64,000 bases of DNA from Onthophagus taurus (taxonomy: Eukaryota > Arthropoda > Insecta > Coleoptera > Scarabaeidae), in contig NC_091976.1 in the NCBI RefSeq assembly GCF_036711975.1, positions 30,008,001 to 30,072,000 on the forward strand. The letters are read 5' to 3'. The notes under the pieces are model-generated. The model searched no databases. It worked only from the letters and a program-made list of their open reading frames with translations, and was not told where the DNA came from. Each line of letters begins with the position of its first letter. Position 1 is the first letter of the stretch. Positions 1 to 12,738 of this stretch are shown piece after piece. A program made the position numbers and the translations under genes.

Positions 1-2424
1 ACTACAACCTAAGTACTAAAACTGATGGAGAAATACGTTATGTATAAAAAATACTCCTAATGCATCAAGAAATCATAATCCACACTTATTTCATATTTAT
101 CTATCACCAGACTCTAGTGATATGGCATAAATCACAAAATGTCAAAATTGGACGATATTTCTTAATAAAATCAACTACAACATAAGTACTAAAACTGATG
201 GAGAAAGACGTTATAAATAAAAAATATTCATAATGCATCAATAAATCACAATTGATAGTTATTTCGTACTTATCTATCACCAATTTCTAGTGATATAGCA
301 TAAATCACAAAATATGACAATTAAACGATTTTTGTTAATAAAATCAACTACAACTTAAGTACTAAAACTGATGGAGAAAGACGTTATGACTAAAAAATAT
401 TCCTAATGCATCAAGAAATCACAATCCACACTTATTTCATATTTATCTATCACCAATTTCTAGTGATATAGCATAAATCACAAAATGTCAAAATTGGACG
501 TTTTTTGTTAATAAAATCAACTACAACCTAAGTACTAAAACTGATGGAGAAAGACGTTATGGATAAAAAATATCCTAATGCATTAAGAAATCACAATCCA
601 CACTTATTCCATATTTATCTATCACCAATTTCTAGTGATATAGCATAAATCACAAAATGTCAAAATTGGACGAATTTTGTTAATAAAATCAACTACAACC
701 TAAGTACTAAAACTGATGGAGAAAGACGTTATGAATAAAAAATATTTCCAATGCATCAATAAATCACAATGGACAGTTATTTCGTATTTCTCTATCTCTA
801 GATTTTAGTGATATAGCATAAATCACAAAATGTTAAAATTAGACGAATTTTGTTAATAAAAAATCAACTACAACCTAAGTACTAAAACTGACGGAGAAAG
901 ACGTTATGAATAAAAAATATTCCTAATGCATCAAGAAATCACAATCCACACTTATTTCATATTTACTTATCACCAATTTCTAGTGATATAGCATAAATCA
1001 CAAAATGTCAAAATTGGACGATTTTTCTTAATAAAATCAAGTACAACCTAAGTACTAAAACTGATAGAGAAAGACGTTATAAATAAAAAATATTCCTAAT
1101 GCATCAATAAATCACAATGGACAGTTATTTCGTATTTATTTATCACTAGATTCTAGTGATATAGCATAAATCACAAAATGTCAAAATTGGACGAATTTTG
1201 TTAATAAAAAGTCAACTACAACCTAAGTACTAAAACTGATGGAGAAATACGTTATGTATAAAAAATACTCCTAATGCATCAAGAAATCATAATCCACACT
1301 TATTTCATATTTATCTATCACCAGACTCTAGTGATATGGCATAAATCACAAAATGTTAAAATTGGACGATATTTCTTAATAAAATCAACTACAACATAAG
1401 TACTAAAACTGATGGAGAAAGACGTTATAAATAAAAAATATTCATAATGCATCAATAAATCACAATTGATAGTTATTTCGTACTTATCTATCACCAATTT
1501 CTAGTGATATAGCATAAATCACAAAATATGAAAATTAAACGATTTTTGTTAATAAAATCAACTACAACTTAAGTACTAAAACTGATGGAGAAAGACGTTA
1601 TGACTAAAAAATATTCCTAATGCATCAAGAAATCACAATCCACACTTATTTCATATTTACTTATCACCAATTTCTAGTGATATAGCATAAATCACAAAAT
1701 GTCGAAATTGGACGATTTTTCTTAATAAAATCAAGTACAACCTAAGTACTAAAACTGATGGAGAAAGACGTTATGAATAAAAAATATTCCTAATGCATCA
1801 AGAAATCACAATTGACAGTTATTTCATATTTATCTATCACCAATTTCTAGTGATATACCATAAATCACAAAATGTCAAAATTGAACGAATTTTGTTAATA
1901 AAAAGTCAACTACAACCTAAGTACTAAAACTGATGGAGAAAGACGTTATGAATAAAAAATATTCCTAATGCATCAAGAAATCACAATTGACAGTTATTTC
2001 ATATTTATCTATCACCAATTTCTAGTGATATACCATAAATCACAAAATGTCAAAATTGAACGAATTTTGTTAATAAAAAGTCAACTACAACCTAAGTACT
2101 AAAACTGATGGAGAAAGACGTTATGAATAAAAAATATTCCTAATGCATCAAGAAATCACAATCCACACTTATTTCATATTTATCTATCACCAGTTTCTAG
2201 TGATATAGCATAAATCACAAAATGTCAAAATTGGACGATTTTTCTTAATAAAATCAACTATAACATGAGTGCCAAAAGTAATGGAGAAAGACGTTATGAA
2301 TAAAAATATTCCTAATTCATCAAGAAATCACAATCCACACTTATTTTATATTTATCTATCACCAATTTCTAGTGATATAGCATAAATCACAAAATGTCAA
2401 AATTGGACGATTTTTCTTAATTAA
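1..2424. repeat. 173-bp satellite array, left block
   Basis: Tandem copies of an AT-rich monomer; the word actacaac recurs at 2, 174 and 347, giving a period of about 173 bp. Monomer variants recur in order: the variant starting at position 1 (with gttatgtataaaaaatactcc) reappears at 1215, followed by the same neighbours, so a 7-monomer higher-order unit of about 1,214 bp is present. Each monomer carries a short dyad (tcaccaatttctagtga, perfect in some copies). The array starts before the window. There are no coding features. Confidence 0.95.
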
Positions 2425-2821
2425 GTATATACATACATACGGTGTTAATGTACGTGTACGATAATAGGAATACTTTCCAAACACTCGGCGAATCACACAG
2501 TTATGCAACTAGATCTTGCTATTTTGCTACACCATATCACCGACTCTCAAAAACACAACAATCGATGGACTATTGGGGTTCAAAATTTTTCAACATAGTT
2601 CCACCCTCCATTGCGGCAATGTCAAGAAGTAAATTCAATATAATTATAAGAAAACACCTAAATGAAAGTGCATATTACAGTTTTGAGGAATTTATTAGGG
2701 AGACAGTGAATGAAATTGATAAGAATTAACATTGATAATATATTTTTTTTGTTTTTCTTGTTTGTGGACATTTTATTGTAAATTTGTTGTTACAGTAAAT
2801 AAAGATATTTGTATTTGTAAT
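2425..2821 (+). pseudogene. 5'-truncated non-LTR retrotransposon, RT C-terminal end
   Basis: An open frame at 2442-2729 encodes 95 residues that resemble the C-terminal tail of Jockey/R1-type reverse transcriptases: MYVYDN, then NTRS-like YATRSCYFATPYHRLS, and YYSFEEF near the end. It is followed by a short 3' UTR with aataaa at about 2799 and a T/G-rich tail, as expected for the 3' end of a non-LTR element. Satellite sequence lies on both sides, so this is an insertion that was truncated at its 5' end. The catalytic domain is absent. Clade assignment is inference from motifs. Confidence 0.7.
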
Positions 2822-3461
2822 AACATCAACTATAATGGAAGTACTAAAACTGATGGAGAGAGATGTTATAAATAAAAAATATTCCTAATGCATCAATAAA
2901 TCCTAATTGACAGTTATTTTATACTTATCTATCACCAATTTCTGGTGATATAACATAAATCGCAAAATGTCAGAATTGGAAGATTTTTCTTAATAAAATC
3001 AACTACAACCTAAGTACTAAAACTGATGGAGAAAGATGTTATAAATAAAAAATATTCCTAATGCATCAAGAAGTCACAATCCACACTTATTTCATATTTA
3101 TCTATCACCAATTTCTAGTGATATAGCATAAATCACAACATATCAAAATTGGACGATTTTTCTTAACATCAACTATAATGGCAGTACTAAAACTGATAGA
3201 GAAAGATGTTATGAATAAAAAATATTCCTAACGCATCAATAAATCACAATTGACAGTTATTTCGTACTTATCTATAACCAATTTTTAGTAATATAGAATA
3301 AATCACAAAAGGTCAAAATTGGACGATTATTTTGGAAAAAATCAACTACAACCTAAGTACTCAAACTGATGGAGAAAGACGTTATGAATAAAAAAATATT
3401 CCTAATGCATCAAGAAATGAAAATCCATACTTATTTCATATTTATCTATCACCGATATCTA
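2822..3461. repeat. 173-bp satellite, middle block
   Basis: The same satellite family continues, with more diverged monomers (for example caactataatggcagtac variants), between the retrotransposon fragment and the MITE. Confidence 0.92.
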
Positions 3462-3815
3462 TAGTCGAGCCGTCGAATTTGTACAGTGATAAATCACCGT
3501 GACAAGTAGGTAAATTTCTTACATAGTCGGTCGCCCTGTCCGGATTCGTCAAAACAAGTGACCACACCCCTTCTGGGGGTAGCGCACTGAGCGCGTTACT
3601 GGAGACAAAAAATAATAAAAGCCGCCGACGCACTGTGAACGGTATTCATAACTTCTTATCTGACTGTAAAGGAAGGTTTATTCTCGTATAGTGTAGCTGC
3701 GCCTTATAGACCCTGGCGGGAGTAGGCGGTTACATAACGAAGGAACCGACTACCCCTTTTTTTGTAAGTACCTGTCACGGTGATTTACCACTGCACAAAT
3801 TCGACGGCTCGACTA
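3462..3815. mobile_element. 354-bp MITE with ~50-bp terminal inverted repeats in satellite
   Basis: The ends read tagtcgagccgtcgaattt and its reverse complement. The inverted repeats extend about 50 bp with few mismatches (left 3462-3512, right 3766-3815). It is flanked by TA on both sides (3460-3461, 3816-3817), and removing the element restores the satellite word ctagtgata. A TA duplication suggests Tc1/mariner-type mobilisation. No transposase is inside; the 63-codon frame within is not recognisable. Confidence 0.85.
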
Positions 3816-4630
3816 TAGTGATATAGCATACACCACAAAATGTCAAAATTAGATACCTATTTTGGAAAAAATCAACTACAACCTAAGTACTAAAACTGAT
3901 GGAGAAACACGTTATCAATAAAAAATGTTCCTAATGCATCAATAAATCATAATTGACAGTTATTTCGTATTTATCTATCACTAGATTCTAGTGATATAGC
4001 ATAAATCACAAAATGTCAAAATTAGACGAATTTTGTTAATAAAAAATCAACTACAACCTAAGTACTAAAACTGATGGAGAAAGACGTTATGAATAAAAAA
4101 TATTCCTAATGCATCAAGAAATCACAATCCACACTTATTTCATATTTACTTATCACCAATTTCTAGTGATATAGCATAAATCACAAAATGTCAAAATTGG
4201 ACGATTTTTCTTAATAAAATCAAGTACAACCTAAGTACTAAAACTGATGGAGAAAGATGTTATAAATAAAAAATATTCCTAATGCATCAATAAATCACAA
4301 TGGACAGTTATTTCGTATTTATTTATCACTAGATTCTAGTGATATAGCATAAATCACAAAATGTCAAAATTGGACGAATTTTGTTAATAAAAAATCAACT
4401 ACAACCTAAGTACTAAAACTGATGGAGAAATACGTTATGTATAAAAAATACTCCTAATGCATCAACAAATCATAATCCACACTTATTTCATATTTATCTA
4501 TCACCAGTTTCTAGTGATATAGCATAAATCACTAAATGTCAAAATTGGAAACTATACCGTAAGTAAAAAATATTAGTAATGCACCAAGAAATCATAAATC
4601 CATACTTATTTCATATTTATCTATCATCAG
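3816..4630. repeat. 173-bp satellite, right block
   Basis: The satellite resumes and keeps the higher-order order: 4027-4395 corresponds to 847-1215, and the distinctive first variant returns at about 4398. The last copies, after 4550, are decayed. Confidence 0.92.
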
Positions 4631-4689
4631 TGTGTGTTCTAGACTAGACGTCGCGCCATTATTTCTTTATATAGGTAGAATTAAGATTT

Positions 4690-6490
4690 CTACATACATA
4701 AACCACTATAAATCAGCTACAACTTCAAAGCTGATTTTCTTGCGAATCGCGCATTCCACTTTGATTCTTTTTTTGATGAAAAGGTTGATTCTTCTGTAAT
4801 AATCCTGCGATAGAAATTTTTCATCCAGATTTTAATTTGAGCATATGCGGGGTAAGAAAAATGAGAAAAACTTTTTTCTCGTAATTTGTAACACCCTGTA
4901 GGGTGCAGCTGCTATAGCAGAGGGTATTATTTGGAATCAAACAGTACCCCAATTTTTTCTGAGCATTTTCTTTTTTTATCTCTCTCTATTATCTCTGTTA
5001 CTAATGAAGATGCAGTATTTTAAAGCGGTCGCATGAAAACAAGATGAGTGACAATAGTAGCTGATTGCTTATTGTTCTAAGCAATCGTGGAACGATAGCT
5101 GTAGAAGCTCGGCGTCGTCTTCAAATGTTGCATGTTGTTGATGTTAGTGAGAGAACAATTCGCTGAAAGCTTGCTAGAAGTGGTCTGGCTGCCAAAGGAC
5201 CGAGGCTGCTTCCAAGATATCGACGAACGCGTCTTCAATCTGCGCAATTACATGTGAATTTTGAGATCGCAATGGAGGAAAGTCCTTTTTACGGATGATA
5301 TTAAAACGTTGAAATAAAAGATTTGTGAACTCTGGCCGGGAATTTCCAAAGAAGCCTATACAGATTTTTAATCTTCACTCCATCCGTTCAATACCTACCT
5401 CATCAAGATATTCGCTAACCACACGTGCTACGAGCGGCCGCGCATTGTTATGCATTAGCATAAATCCGTTACCAATAAAGGCAAGACAGCTTCTTGCAGA
5501 ATATCTTGTATATAACAGTGGGAATTTAGCCTGCCATTTTCAACAAAGATGAGCGCTGTATGCGCTTCCGTCGAAATATCCACCCATGCCATGACCGAAC
5601 CTCCATGGGAAGGTACTTTTTCCGAAATTGTGCATGTCGCAGACCTTTCATTATGACCTCTCCACACTCGTTCTCCATCATCAGGTGACTGGAGACAAAA
5701 TCGGAACTCGTCAGTGAAGAGCACCTTACCCCATTGTTCCATTCCCCAATTCATATGTACGTGTCCAAATTGAAGACTTTTGGCAAGACTTCTTGCAGTC
5801 AGATCACTTTCAGCAAGTCTTCGCCGAATGGTTCTTTCACTTACGTCAACCTCACGCACCATTTAAAGACGATGCGGAGTTTCTACAGCTGGTCATCAAC
5901 TGCTATTGTCACTCGTCTTCTACCGCAACCTTGCCGCATAGTAAAATTTCCTGTTTCCACATATCGATTCCAGGCATCCTGAACTGTTTTCGGGGTATAC
6001 CCAACGCATGGGCAATGTACCGCTGACTTTTGCCATCCTCAATTAAAGTAACAATACGTGCAACTTCAATTTACTCAACGTCAATTTACTATTCGAAACA
6101 ACTGACATACCCTCCCTAGCACGCCAGCTTAGATTTCTTGCTTGTTTGTCTTGTTTTCACAGGCGTTCGCTTTAAAACACTGCATCTTCGTTAGTAACAG
6201 AGATAATAAAATGAATAAAAAAACAAAATGTTCAGAAAAGATTGGGCTAGCGTTTGATTCCAGTTAACACCATCTGCTGTAGTATCTGCACCCCACAGAG
6301 TGTGAGAGAAAAATAGTTTTTCTCATTCTTGCACCCTGTATATGCTCAAATAAAAATTTCTATCGCAGGATTATTACAGAAAAATCAACCTTTCGATCAA
6401 AAAATGAATCATTAAAATTAAATGAGTGGTTTGCGAGAAAGCCAGCTTTGAAATTGTGGCTAAATTTTAGTGGCGTTTTTTGCTGGTCAG
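4690..6490 (-). mobile_element. Tc1/mariner-like element, inverted two-ended arrangement
   Basis: Two outward-facing copies of one element end lie in inverse orientation. The left copy (4690-5300) and right copy (5750-6490) share, in mirrored order, blocks such as aatcctgcgatagaaattt, the gggtgcag block near 4911 and 6290, and the N-terminal coding part of a transposase. The minus strand carries the longest coding remnant (see 5310-6070). The left copy holds a plus-strand fragment of the same domain (about 5098-5300, VDVSERTIR-like). Either the inverted repeats are very long, or this is a head-to-head rearrangement of two copies. It is inactive. Confidence 0.75.
5310..6070 (-). pseudogene. 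Tc1-like transposase remnant
   Basis: On the minus strand an open stretch (5862-5455) encodes VDVSERTIRRRLAESDL (HTH), then VLFTDEFRFCLQSPDDGERVWR-type sequence holding the first catalytic Asp, and later GGSVMAWVDIS. Further downstream about 5450-5400 gives HNNARPLVARVVSEYLDE, where family members usually have DNARPH, so the second catalytic Asp appears replaced by Asn. Upstream (about 6070-5870) the N-terminal helix-turn-helix continues through stops and frame changes. The third acidic residue is not found. The family call is confident; the subfamily is not determined. Confidence 0.8.
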
Positions 6491-7914
6491 TGTATTAAGA
6501 TTTTTCGAGTTTGAAACCAGTCAGAAACGGTTATGCGTCATATTCGATTCGGCCAAATTTGCCAAGCCATAAATTTTAACTTTGGCCAAAGCAAAAATAT
6601 TATGGAAAATAAAAACCAACGCGTTCAAAACAATCTACAAGCCTGTATTAATTTCTGAGTGCGAAACGTGGAAGTTTACAAGACGGCAGAAGAGCTAACA
6701 TACAATGAGAAACATTGCTAAAAAGCACGAATTACAGCTAAGCTCTACAAAAAAAGTTTAGAAAGCCAGAATGTAGTAAAGAAGAAAACGGGGAAAACCG
6801 CGACAGACAAGGGATGAAATCATGTAAATCATGACACCATTCTAAATAGTACACAGGATTTATCGATTATATATAATTTTTACCTATAATGATAAATGTA
6901 ATATAAACACACGTTTTAAGACTATAAACAAACAATGACACATAAACAACAATTAAAGTTGAAATAGATAAGGGTATTTACAATAAATCCTTAAAATATT
7001 CCATGCAACGTGCTTATTTTCTTAATCCGATTTGATGTTTTTTTGGAGAAATTTTGATTAATAATTTATAAAAATAAAAGTAAGGAAGCTGTAATGTTTT
7101 GGAAAAAAATAAAAAATTGAATACACGGGCGAAACTTCCATAATATTTTTGTCGGCTGATTACGAAAAAGACCTTGAATCGCTTTGAATGACGATAATAA
7201 TATTAAAGTTATCGTTTTTATATCCAATTTGTTGCGAAACGTTCTTGCACATGTCAATGAATGTAAATAAATAAAAAATTAATTATTAAATTAAAATAAC
7301 TTACAAGATCGATTATAGCTCCGTAATTATTTCTTATTAAGTTCTGGGGTTCTTTCATTTTGTAAATAAAATTTTCTTTCTAAGCGATTTACCACCCGGT
7401 TCTTCTTCTTCGTTCCACAACTTCAAAATATTAATAATAACATTTGTATACTAAGCGTATCACTTTTATTCTCCCCCACTTAAAACGCGAGTCGAATGAT
7501 TTCTCCTCTTTTTATTTAATGTTTAAATAAAGAATCATTTTTCAGTTAATCACATTTCATTTATTTCATTTATCGTTCGTCACAAACTTTTATCAACGTT
7601 TAATTTTTTTTTGTTGAAATTGCGGATGTCGCAAAAAAAATTTAAATAATGAGTTTTAATTTTTGATAATGTTCGGGAATGTCGAAATAAATTAAACAAT
7701 AAATAGGTCAATTATTAAGATAAAAAGTTTGTATAAAGTCGCCGATTCGTCTAAAAAAAAAAAAAGAAGAAGAATAAACATTTAAAGAAACGTGTGAGAT
7801 ATCTTTTTGTAAATATTATCTTGGTAAATATGCACTTGATAATGAAATGTTACTTTTTATATACAACTATATTAAGTTTTTTGTACATGTGCTTAGATGT
7901 ATAGGGTGAGTATG
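6491..7914. other. Intergenic, possible RT scrap, no gene seen
   Basis: AT-rich sequence without a supported gene. Around 6610-6690 on the plus strand one frame reads KTIYKPVLIS.CETWKFTRR, which resembles the YKxxxxPVLxYGCETW motif near the end of RTE/I-type reverse transcriptases. This is short and degenerate. The rest shows poly-A and poly-T runs and no coding signal. Confidence 0.4.
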
Positions 7915-9478
7915 CAGTTGTCTCGAGCAATCTTTTCTCAGGTAAGCACAAATGATTTTAGTTCTAAGTATAGTGTTAGTTTTACACTTGCAATCTCCTC
8001 AGACGCACGGTTAAACCCGAAACTTTCTAGGTCTAGTGTTAGTTCTAGTTTTACACTAACGCTGTTGCTAGAACTAACACTATACCTAGAACTAGAATCA
8101 TTTGGGTTTAGCCGTCTTGAGAGATGTGCGGCTAAACCCAAATGTTTCGAGTTCTAGTGTTAGTACTAGTTTTATACTAGCACCAGAACTAGAACTAACA
8201 CTATACCTAGAACTAGAATCATTTGGATTTAGCCGTCTTGAGAGACGTGCGGCTAAACCCAAATGTTTCTAGTTCTAGTGTTAATACTAGTTTTATGCTA
8301 GCACTGTTCCTAGAACTAACACTATACCTAGAACTAGAATCATTTGGGTTTAGCCGTCTTGAGAGACGTGCGGCTAAACCCAAATGCTTCTAGTTCTAGG
8401 TCTAGTATTAGTACTAGTTTTACACTAACACTATCGCTAGAACTAACACTATACCTAGAACTAGAATCATTTGGGTTTAGCCGTCTTGAGAGACGCGCGG
8501 CTAACCCCAAATGTTTCTAGTTCTAGTTCTAGTGTTAGTACTAGTTTTATACTAGCACTGTTTCTAGAACTAACACTATACCTAGAACTAGAATCATTTG
8601 GGTTTAGCCGTCTTGAGAGACGCGCGGCTAAACCCAAATGTTTCTAGTTCTAGTTCTAGTGTTAGTACTAGTTTTATACTAGCACTGTTTCTAGAACTAA
8701 CACTATACCTAGAACTAGAATCATTTGGGTTTAGCCGTCTTGAGAGACGTGCGGCTAAACCCAAATGCTTCTAGTTCTAGGTCTAGTATTAGTACTAGTT
8801 TTACACTAACACTATTGCTTAAACCAACACTATACCTAGAACTAGAATCATTTGGGTTTAGCCGTCTTGAGAGACGTGCGGCTAAACCCAAATGTTTCTA
8901 GTTCTAGGTATAGTGTTAGTTTTACTCTTGCAATGTCACTAGAACTAACATTAGAACTAGAAACATTCGGGATTAGCCCTACGTCTCTTAAGACGGCTAA
9001 ACCTTAATACTTAGAATTAGAATCATTTGGGATCATTTAGTCGTCTTGAGAGACGTGCGGCTAAACCCGAAACTTTCTAGTTCTAGGTCTAGTCACAGAA
9101 TAACCAGAAGAGACAGTGGAGGCGTCTAAACAACTTAAATTGGAGTTTATTTATATTTACAATTAAGTGTAAGTGTTGAAGTAAGGTTTCTTCAACTCCA
9201 ATTTAAAGGGCTCGACACAGACGCCATTGATTGAAGGTTATTCAAACGACGATATAAAAAATCTAACGTTCCGACAAAGCTGTCTCTTCTGGTTATTCTG
9301 TGGTCTAGTGTTAGTTCTAGTTTTACACTAGCACTGTTGCTAGAACTAACACTATACCTAGAACTAGAATCATTTGGGTTTAGCCGTCTTGAGAGCTTTG
9401 CTAAACCCAAATGTTTCTAGTTCTAGTTTTATACTAACACTGTTACTAGAACTAACACTATACCTAGAACTATACTAT
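7915..9478. repeat. ~125-bp palindromic (double-hairpin) tandem array
   Basis: About 12 units at spacings of 121-128 bp; the word gccgtcttga recurs near 8111, 8232, 8353, 8480, 8608, 8734 and 8861. Each unit has two self-complementary parts. The first is a 15-16 bp stem (atttgggtttagccg with its complement) closed by a loop that itself contains cgtct-tgag-agacg. The second is a stem built from ctagttctaggtatagtg and its complement. Frames read through it in both directions because of the symmetry; none is a gene. The same unit occurs singly near 19.5, 23.6, 27.0 and 29.6 kb. Confidence 0.92.
9094..9302. mobile_element. 209-bp MITE with perfect 23-bp terminal inverted repeats
   Basis: The ends are cacagaataaccagaagaga... 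and its exact reverse complement. The flanks carry the duplicated word gtctagt (9087-9093 and 9303-9309), so the target duplication is at least 7 bp. There is a second internal inverted repeat (ttaaattggagtt and its complement). It sits inside the hairpin array and is therefore younger than the array. Superfamily is not determined; a hAT-type 8-bp duplication with one mismatch is possible. Confidence 0.85.
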
Positions 9479-11204
9479 ACACTATAGTTCATTTTTTTTT
9501 CTATAATACCTTCCAAATAGTTGTAAAGTTGGCAAAATTAACAGAGAGTTTTGTTTTATCATGTTTTGAAATAAATATGTCATACTGACGTTTGAGCTTT
9601 CGTTATTCAAAAAGAAAAGGTGCATAAAAAATGTTGTGGGGTGTTTATTTGCCATTAATTTATCTAGAAAAGGTGTTTTGTTCTATTTAATTACTTTGTA
9701 GCACGTTTTTACAACAAATATGTACTTAATAAAATATTTTTCGAAAATGAATTTGAAGTAGAAAGAGGTCATAGAAAGTTTCCACCGAATAATAAACAAT
9801 AATTGGTGCACATGGAGCAAGATAACAAAAAAATAAAAATGCTGTTGAGAAGGACGTTCAAATCAAAATGCAATGAGTTAAAACGGCGTAAACAAAGGAA
9901 AGACATCAACTATTGGATAACATTGCGAACAAGTTAAAGAGTTCACGACATCAAATTCCAGTACATGCTGATAAAAGGAATTGTTTACACGATTATTTGT
10001 ACAATTAAGATAATAAAGTGTTTCTCCGAAAAAAAATTAAAAAAAAAATAACCATGCTTAATTTAATTTAAATTAATTAAAGCAACATTACCAATAAAGT
10101 TAATGGAGTGTTTTCGTCGACGTTTTTTTCCATAATTTATTTTCTTTATAAGAGAAAAATGAGCAAGACCTTAGAATAAAGAAATTTTCGTTACGGTCCT
10201 GATCATCAAACGTCAATACTTAAAAATAATGTCAAAAAAGAAAAATCTAACCTTAAAATCAAAAGAAATCACAGAAATTCACCAAGTATTAACTGAATAA
10301 CTTCAAAACTTCTTTGTGAATGATAAATTTCGGAACATAACGGTGTTTGCCAAAAAAATCTAACGGTTTTTGGTAACCTTAATTATTCGCGGAATTATAC
10401 AATAACAATCAAAAAAGTGTTTCGGGGGCTGTTTAAAATTAAAATAGAAATCGATCTAAACTAATTTGAAAAACTTACGTGGAACAAATCACGTTTAATC
10501 CATGATTTTTCGGGAGTGAACTACATCTCAGCGAGAAGACCGTGAATAATGATTTTTCCAGGGTCGGACTCAACAGGTTATTTTTGGTTAAAAAAATAAT
10601 TCTAAAACTGAAAATATATTTTATTCTCGATTATACACAAAAAATTATTTACACAAAAGTTTCTTAAAAGAGATTATTATACAAAAATAAAAATTAACTT
10701 TTAAACCAAATCAGCCCGGGGAAAGAAAAAATATCACACAAAAAAGACGCAAAACTCGCTCGTTAAACCAATAATAAAAAGAAATTGTGCGTAAAAAAAT
10801 AAATATTTTCGTTTACAAACTAAAATTTGATGATTCAAAACGCTAATTAATAATAAATTGATAAATTCATGAGATAATGATTATATCGTAATATTATTAT
10901 AGGTAGATACAGGTTTACATTTTACTTAGTTAATACTGAGTATTATTTATTTATTTTTTGTTGATGTGGAATTGTGAATGTTGATGAATTAATTTAGCAA
11001 AAAAAAAGATCAAAAAAAGTAGTTAGACAAACGACTGAGGGGAGCAAATAATCAACCAGGATTATCCAGCTGAATTATTCGGCCTGCTTATTGTTATTTT
11101 ATTTGGAGTGAACATATTTGCGTATTCAACCCTAAAAAAAATAATTCACTCAAATTAATACCATATTAATCATATAAACATAATTAAAATTGAATATGTG
11201 ATGC
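9479..11204. other. Intergenic, no gene recognised
   Basis: Very AT-rich sequence with long A and T runs and no supported open frame, repeat array or terminal repeat. Confidence 0.6.
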
Positions 11205-12010
11205 GGAAATGCGGAATCCAAATGTGCGAAACAAGATGGTCTCAAAAATACCGAAGTATTTCTATCTTCATGCAAAACTTCTTAGGAATCGAATCGTACA
11301 TAGTCTAGACTATAGAGAGACTCGCAGAGAAAGGAAACACTGCTACAAGAAAGACAGCCTTTCAGCTGCATTGTGCTGCCACAGAACCTGCATTTATTAT
11401 CTCCACCTGCATTATATCTAAGTACTCTGCTTTACTGGAACCTGTTGCAAATATTTTGCAGTCAAAGGGTTTAGATCTTCTGCAAAGTACGAACCACATT
11501 AAGAAAATTGTTGATGTAGTGAAAGTTCAAGCCAAACTACGGATGCCATTATGAAAGATCTCTTTGCTTCTGCCAATAGGATTGCGAAGCAAATACAAAT
11601 AGAACTTCATCCATCCAGAATAGTGAAGCACCAGCAGCATCGTTCAAACACTCCTGCAGTACTTATTCCATACCTGGACTCTTTAACGTCAACGTTGGAG
11701 AACACATTTTCTGTAGAAAACGTACCGGCCTTTTCTATATTATCCCTACATCCGTATCGTATGTTAAATTTGAAGATTTTAAACAGAGAGCAAAATCTAT
11801 TGCTGAATGGTACGACCTGAAAAAGCTTCAGTCTGAAACTAAATTGTGGTATAATAATAATAAAGCCTTTATTAACATGTGTGGGCTGAGAAAAACCTTG
11901 ATAGACAGATCTTAAAAGATCTGGAAATGGTTGAAGTGATTAAAGAAGCTAATATATTCTTTCCCGGCATAAAATCTTGTGTCGAAAAAAAAGAATGAGA
12001 TAGAGTCAGA
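11205..12010 (+). pseudogene. hAT-like (ZMYM/52-kDa-repressor-type) transposase remnant
   Basis: Plus-strand frames, broken by stops and shifts, read in order: an STCIISKYSALLEPVANILQ-like stretch (about 11400-11465), DAIMKDLFASANRIAKQIQI, then PSRIVKHQQHRSN, LIPYLDSLTSTLENTFS, and finally LKDLEMVEVIKEANIFFP (about 11915-11965). The combination of R-x-x-HRSN, IPYLD and a C-terminal FP segment is typical of the hAT-like transposase domain of THAP/ZMYM-type proteins. Only the C-terminal half is visible. No terminal repeats were identified. Confidence 0.65.
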
Positions 12011-12738
12011 AGTCATACAAACATTTTCTGAAAATCCTAAGCGATTAATGTTATAAATAAAGTATGTGTTATTTAATTTAACAATTCTTCAATTCTTGAA
12101 ACCCTCCCACCTCTCTTCCGGTCATGCAAGTCTCCAAGATATTAACTCTAATTCGCCCCCTCCTACGCCCATGTATCAAGTAATATTGGGCCAATTGCGA
12201 TGTTTCAAAAATGATTCTGATCAAACCCAACGTAGTTACAAGAAAAAAATTGCCAGAAAACAACTACAAACTACTTATTTAATCAAAGGTCAAAACCAAA
12301 TTAAACCAAAAAGATTAAAACAAATAAAATGTACAATGTCGGTGAATTTGTTGCAAAGGTTATCAACAAAATTGCTAAGAATGCTACTTCATTTACTGAT
12401 AAAAAGTACGTTGTGAAGTTCCTGATCAATTATGATGAACAAAATGCGATTTATCTGCTAGGCAGAAGTAGTACTGTATACACTCTATATCATTGAAAGA
12501 TGAATTAATGAAAATAAATCTTAAGGTACTACACCTATATATTTACTAAAAATAAAATTCATTCTGTAAAAATTTTATCTAATTGGTTGATTGATTGATA
12601 AATACAATTTACCAACGACTTTCTCAACCTCCCCTTTCCCTCCCATAAGCGTAGACTTTAAGCAACTAGAATACCCAATAAAAATTATAAAACTATGCAA
12701 CGCTTTTAAAAATACTTCAAAACTAAATTGCAATAACT
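12011..12738. other. Intergenic with short open frames of unknown origin
   Basis: A 116-codon frame at 12066-12416 and a 55-60 codon frame starting near 12331 (MYNVGEFVAKVINKIAKN) are open but match nothing I recognise. They lie between transposon remnants and may belong to the hAT-like element or another decayed element. Confidence 0.35.

Noticed and set aside
7897-8157. Serine/leucine-rich frames on both strands in the 7.9-9.4 kb array
   Set aside because: They arise from the palindromic repeat (the same words read both ways) and carry no start context or family features.
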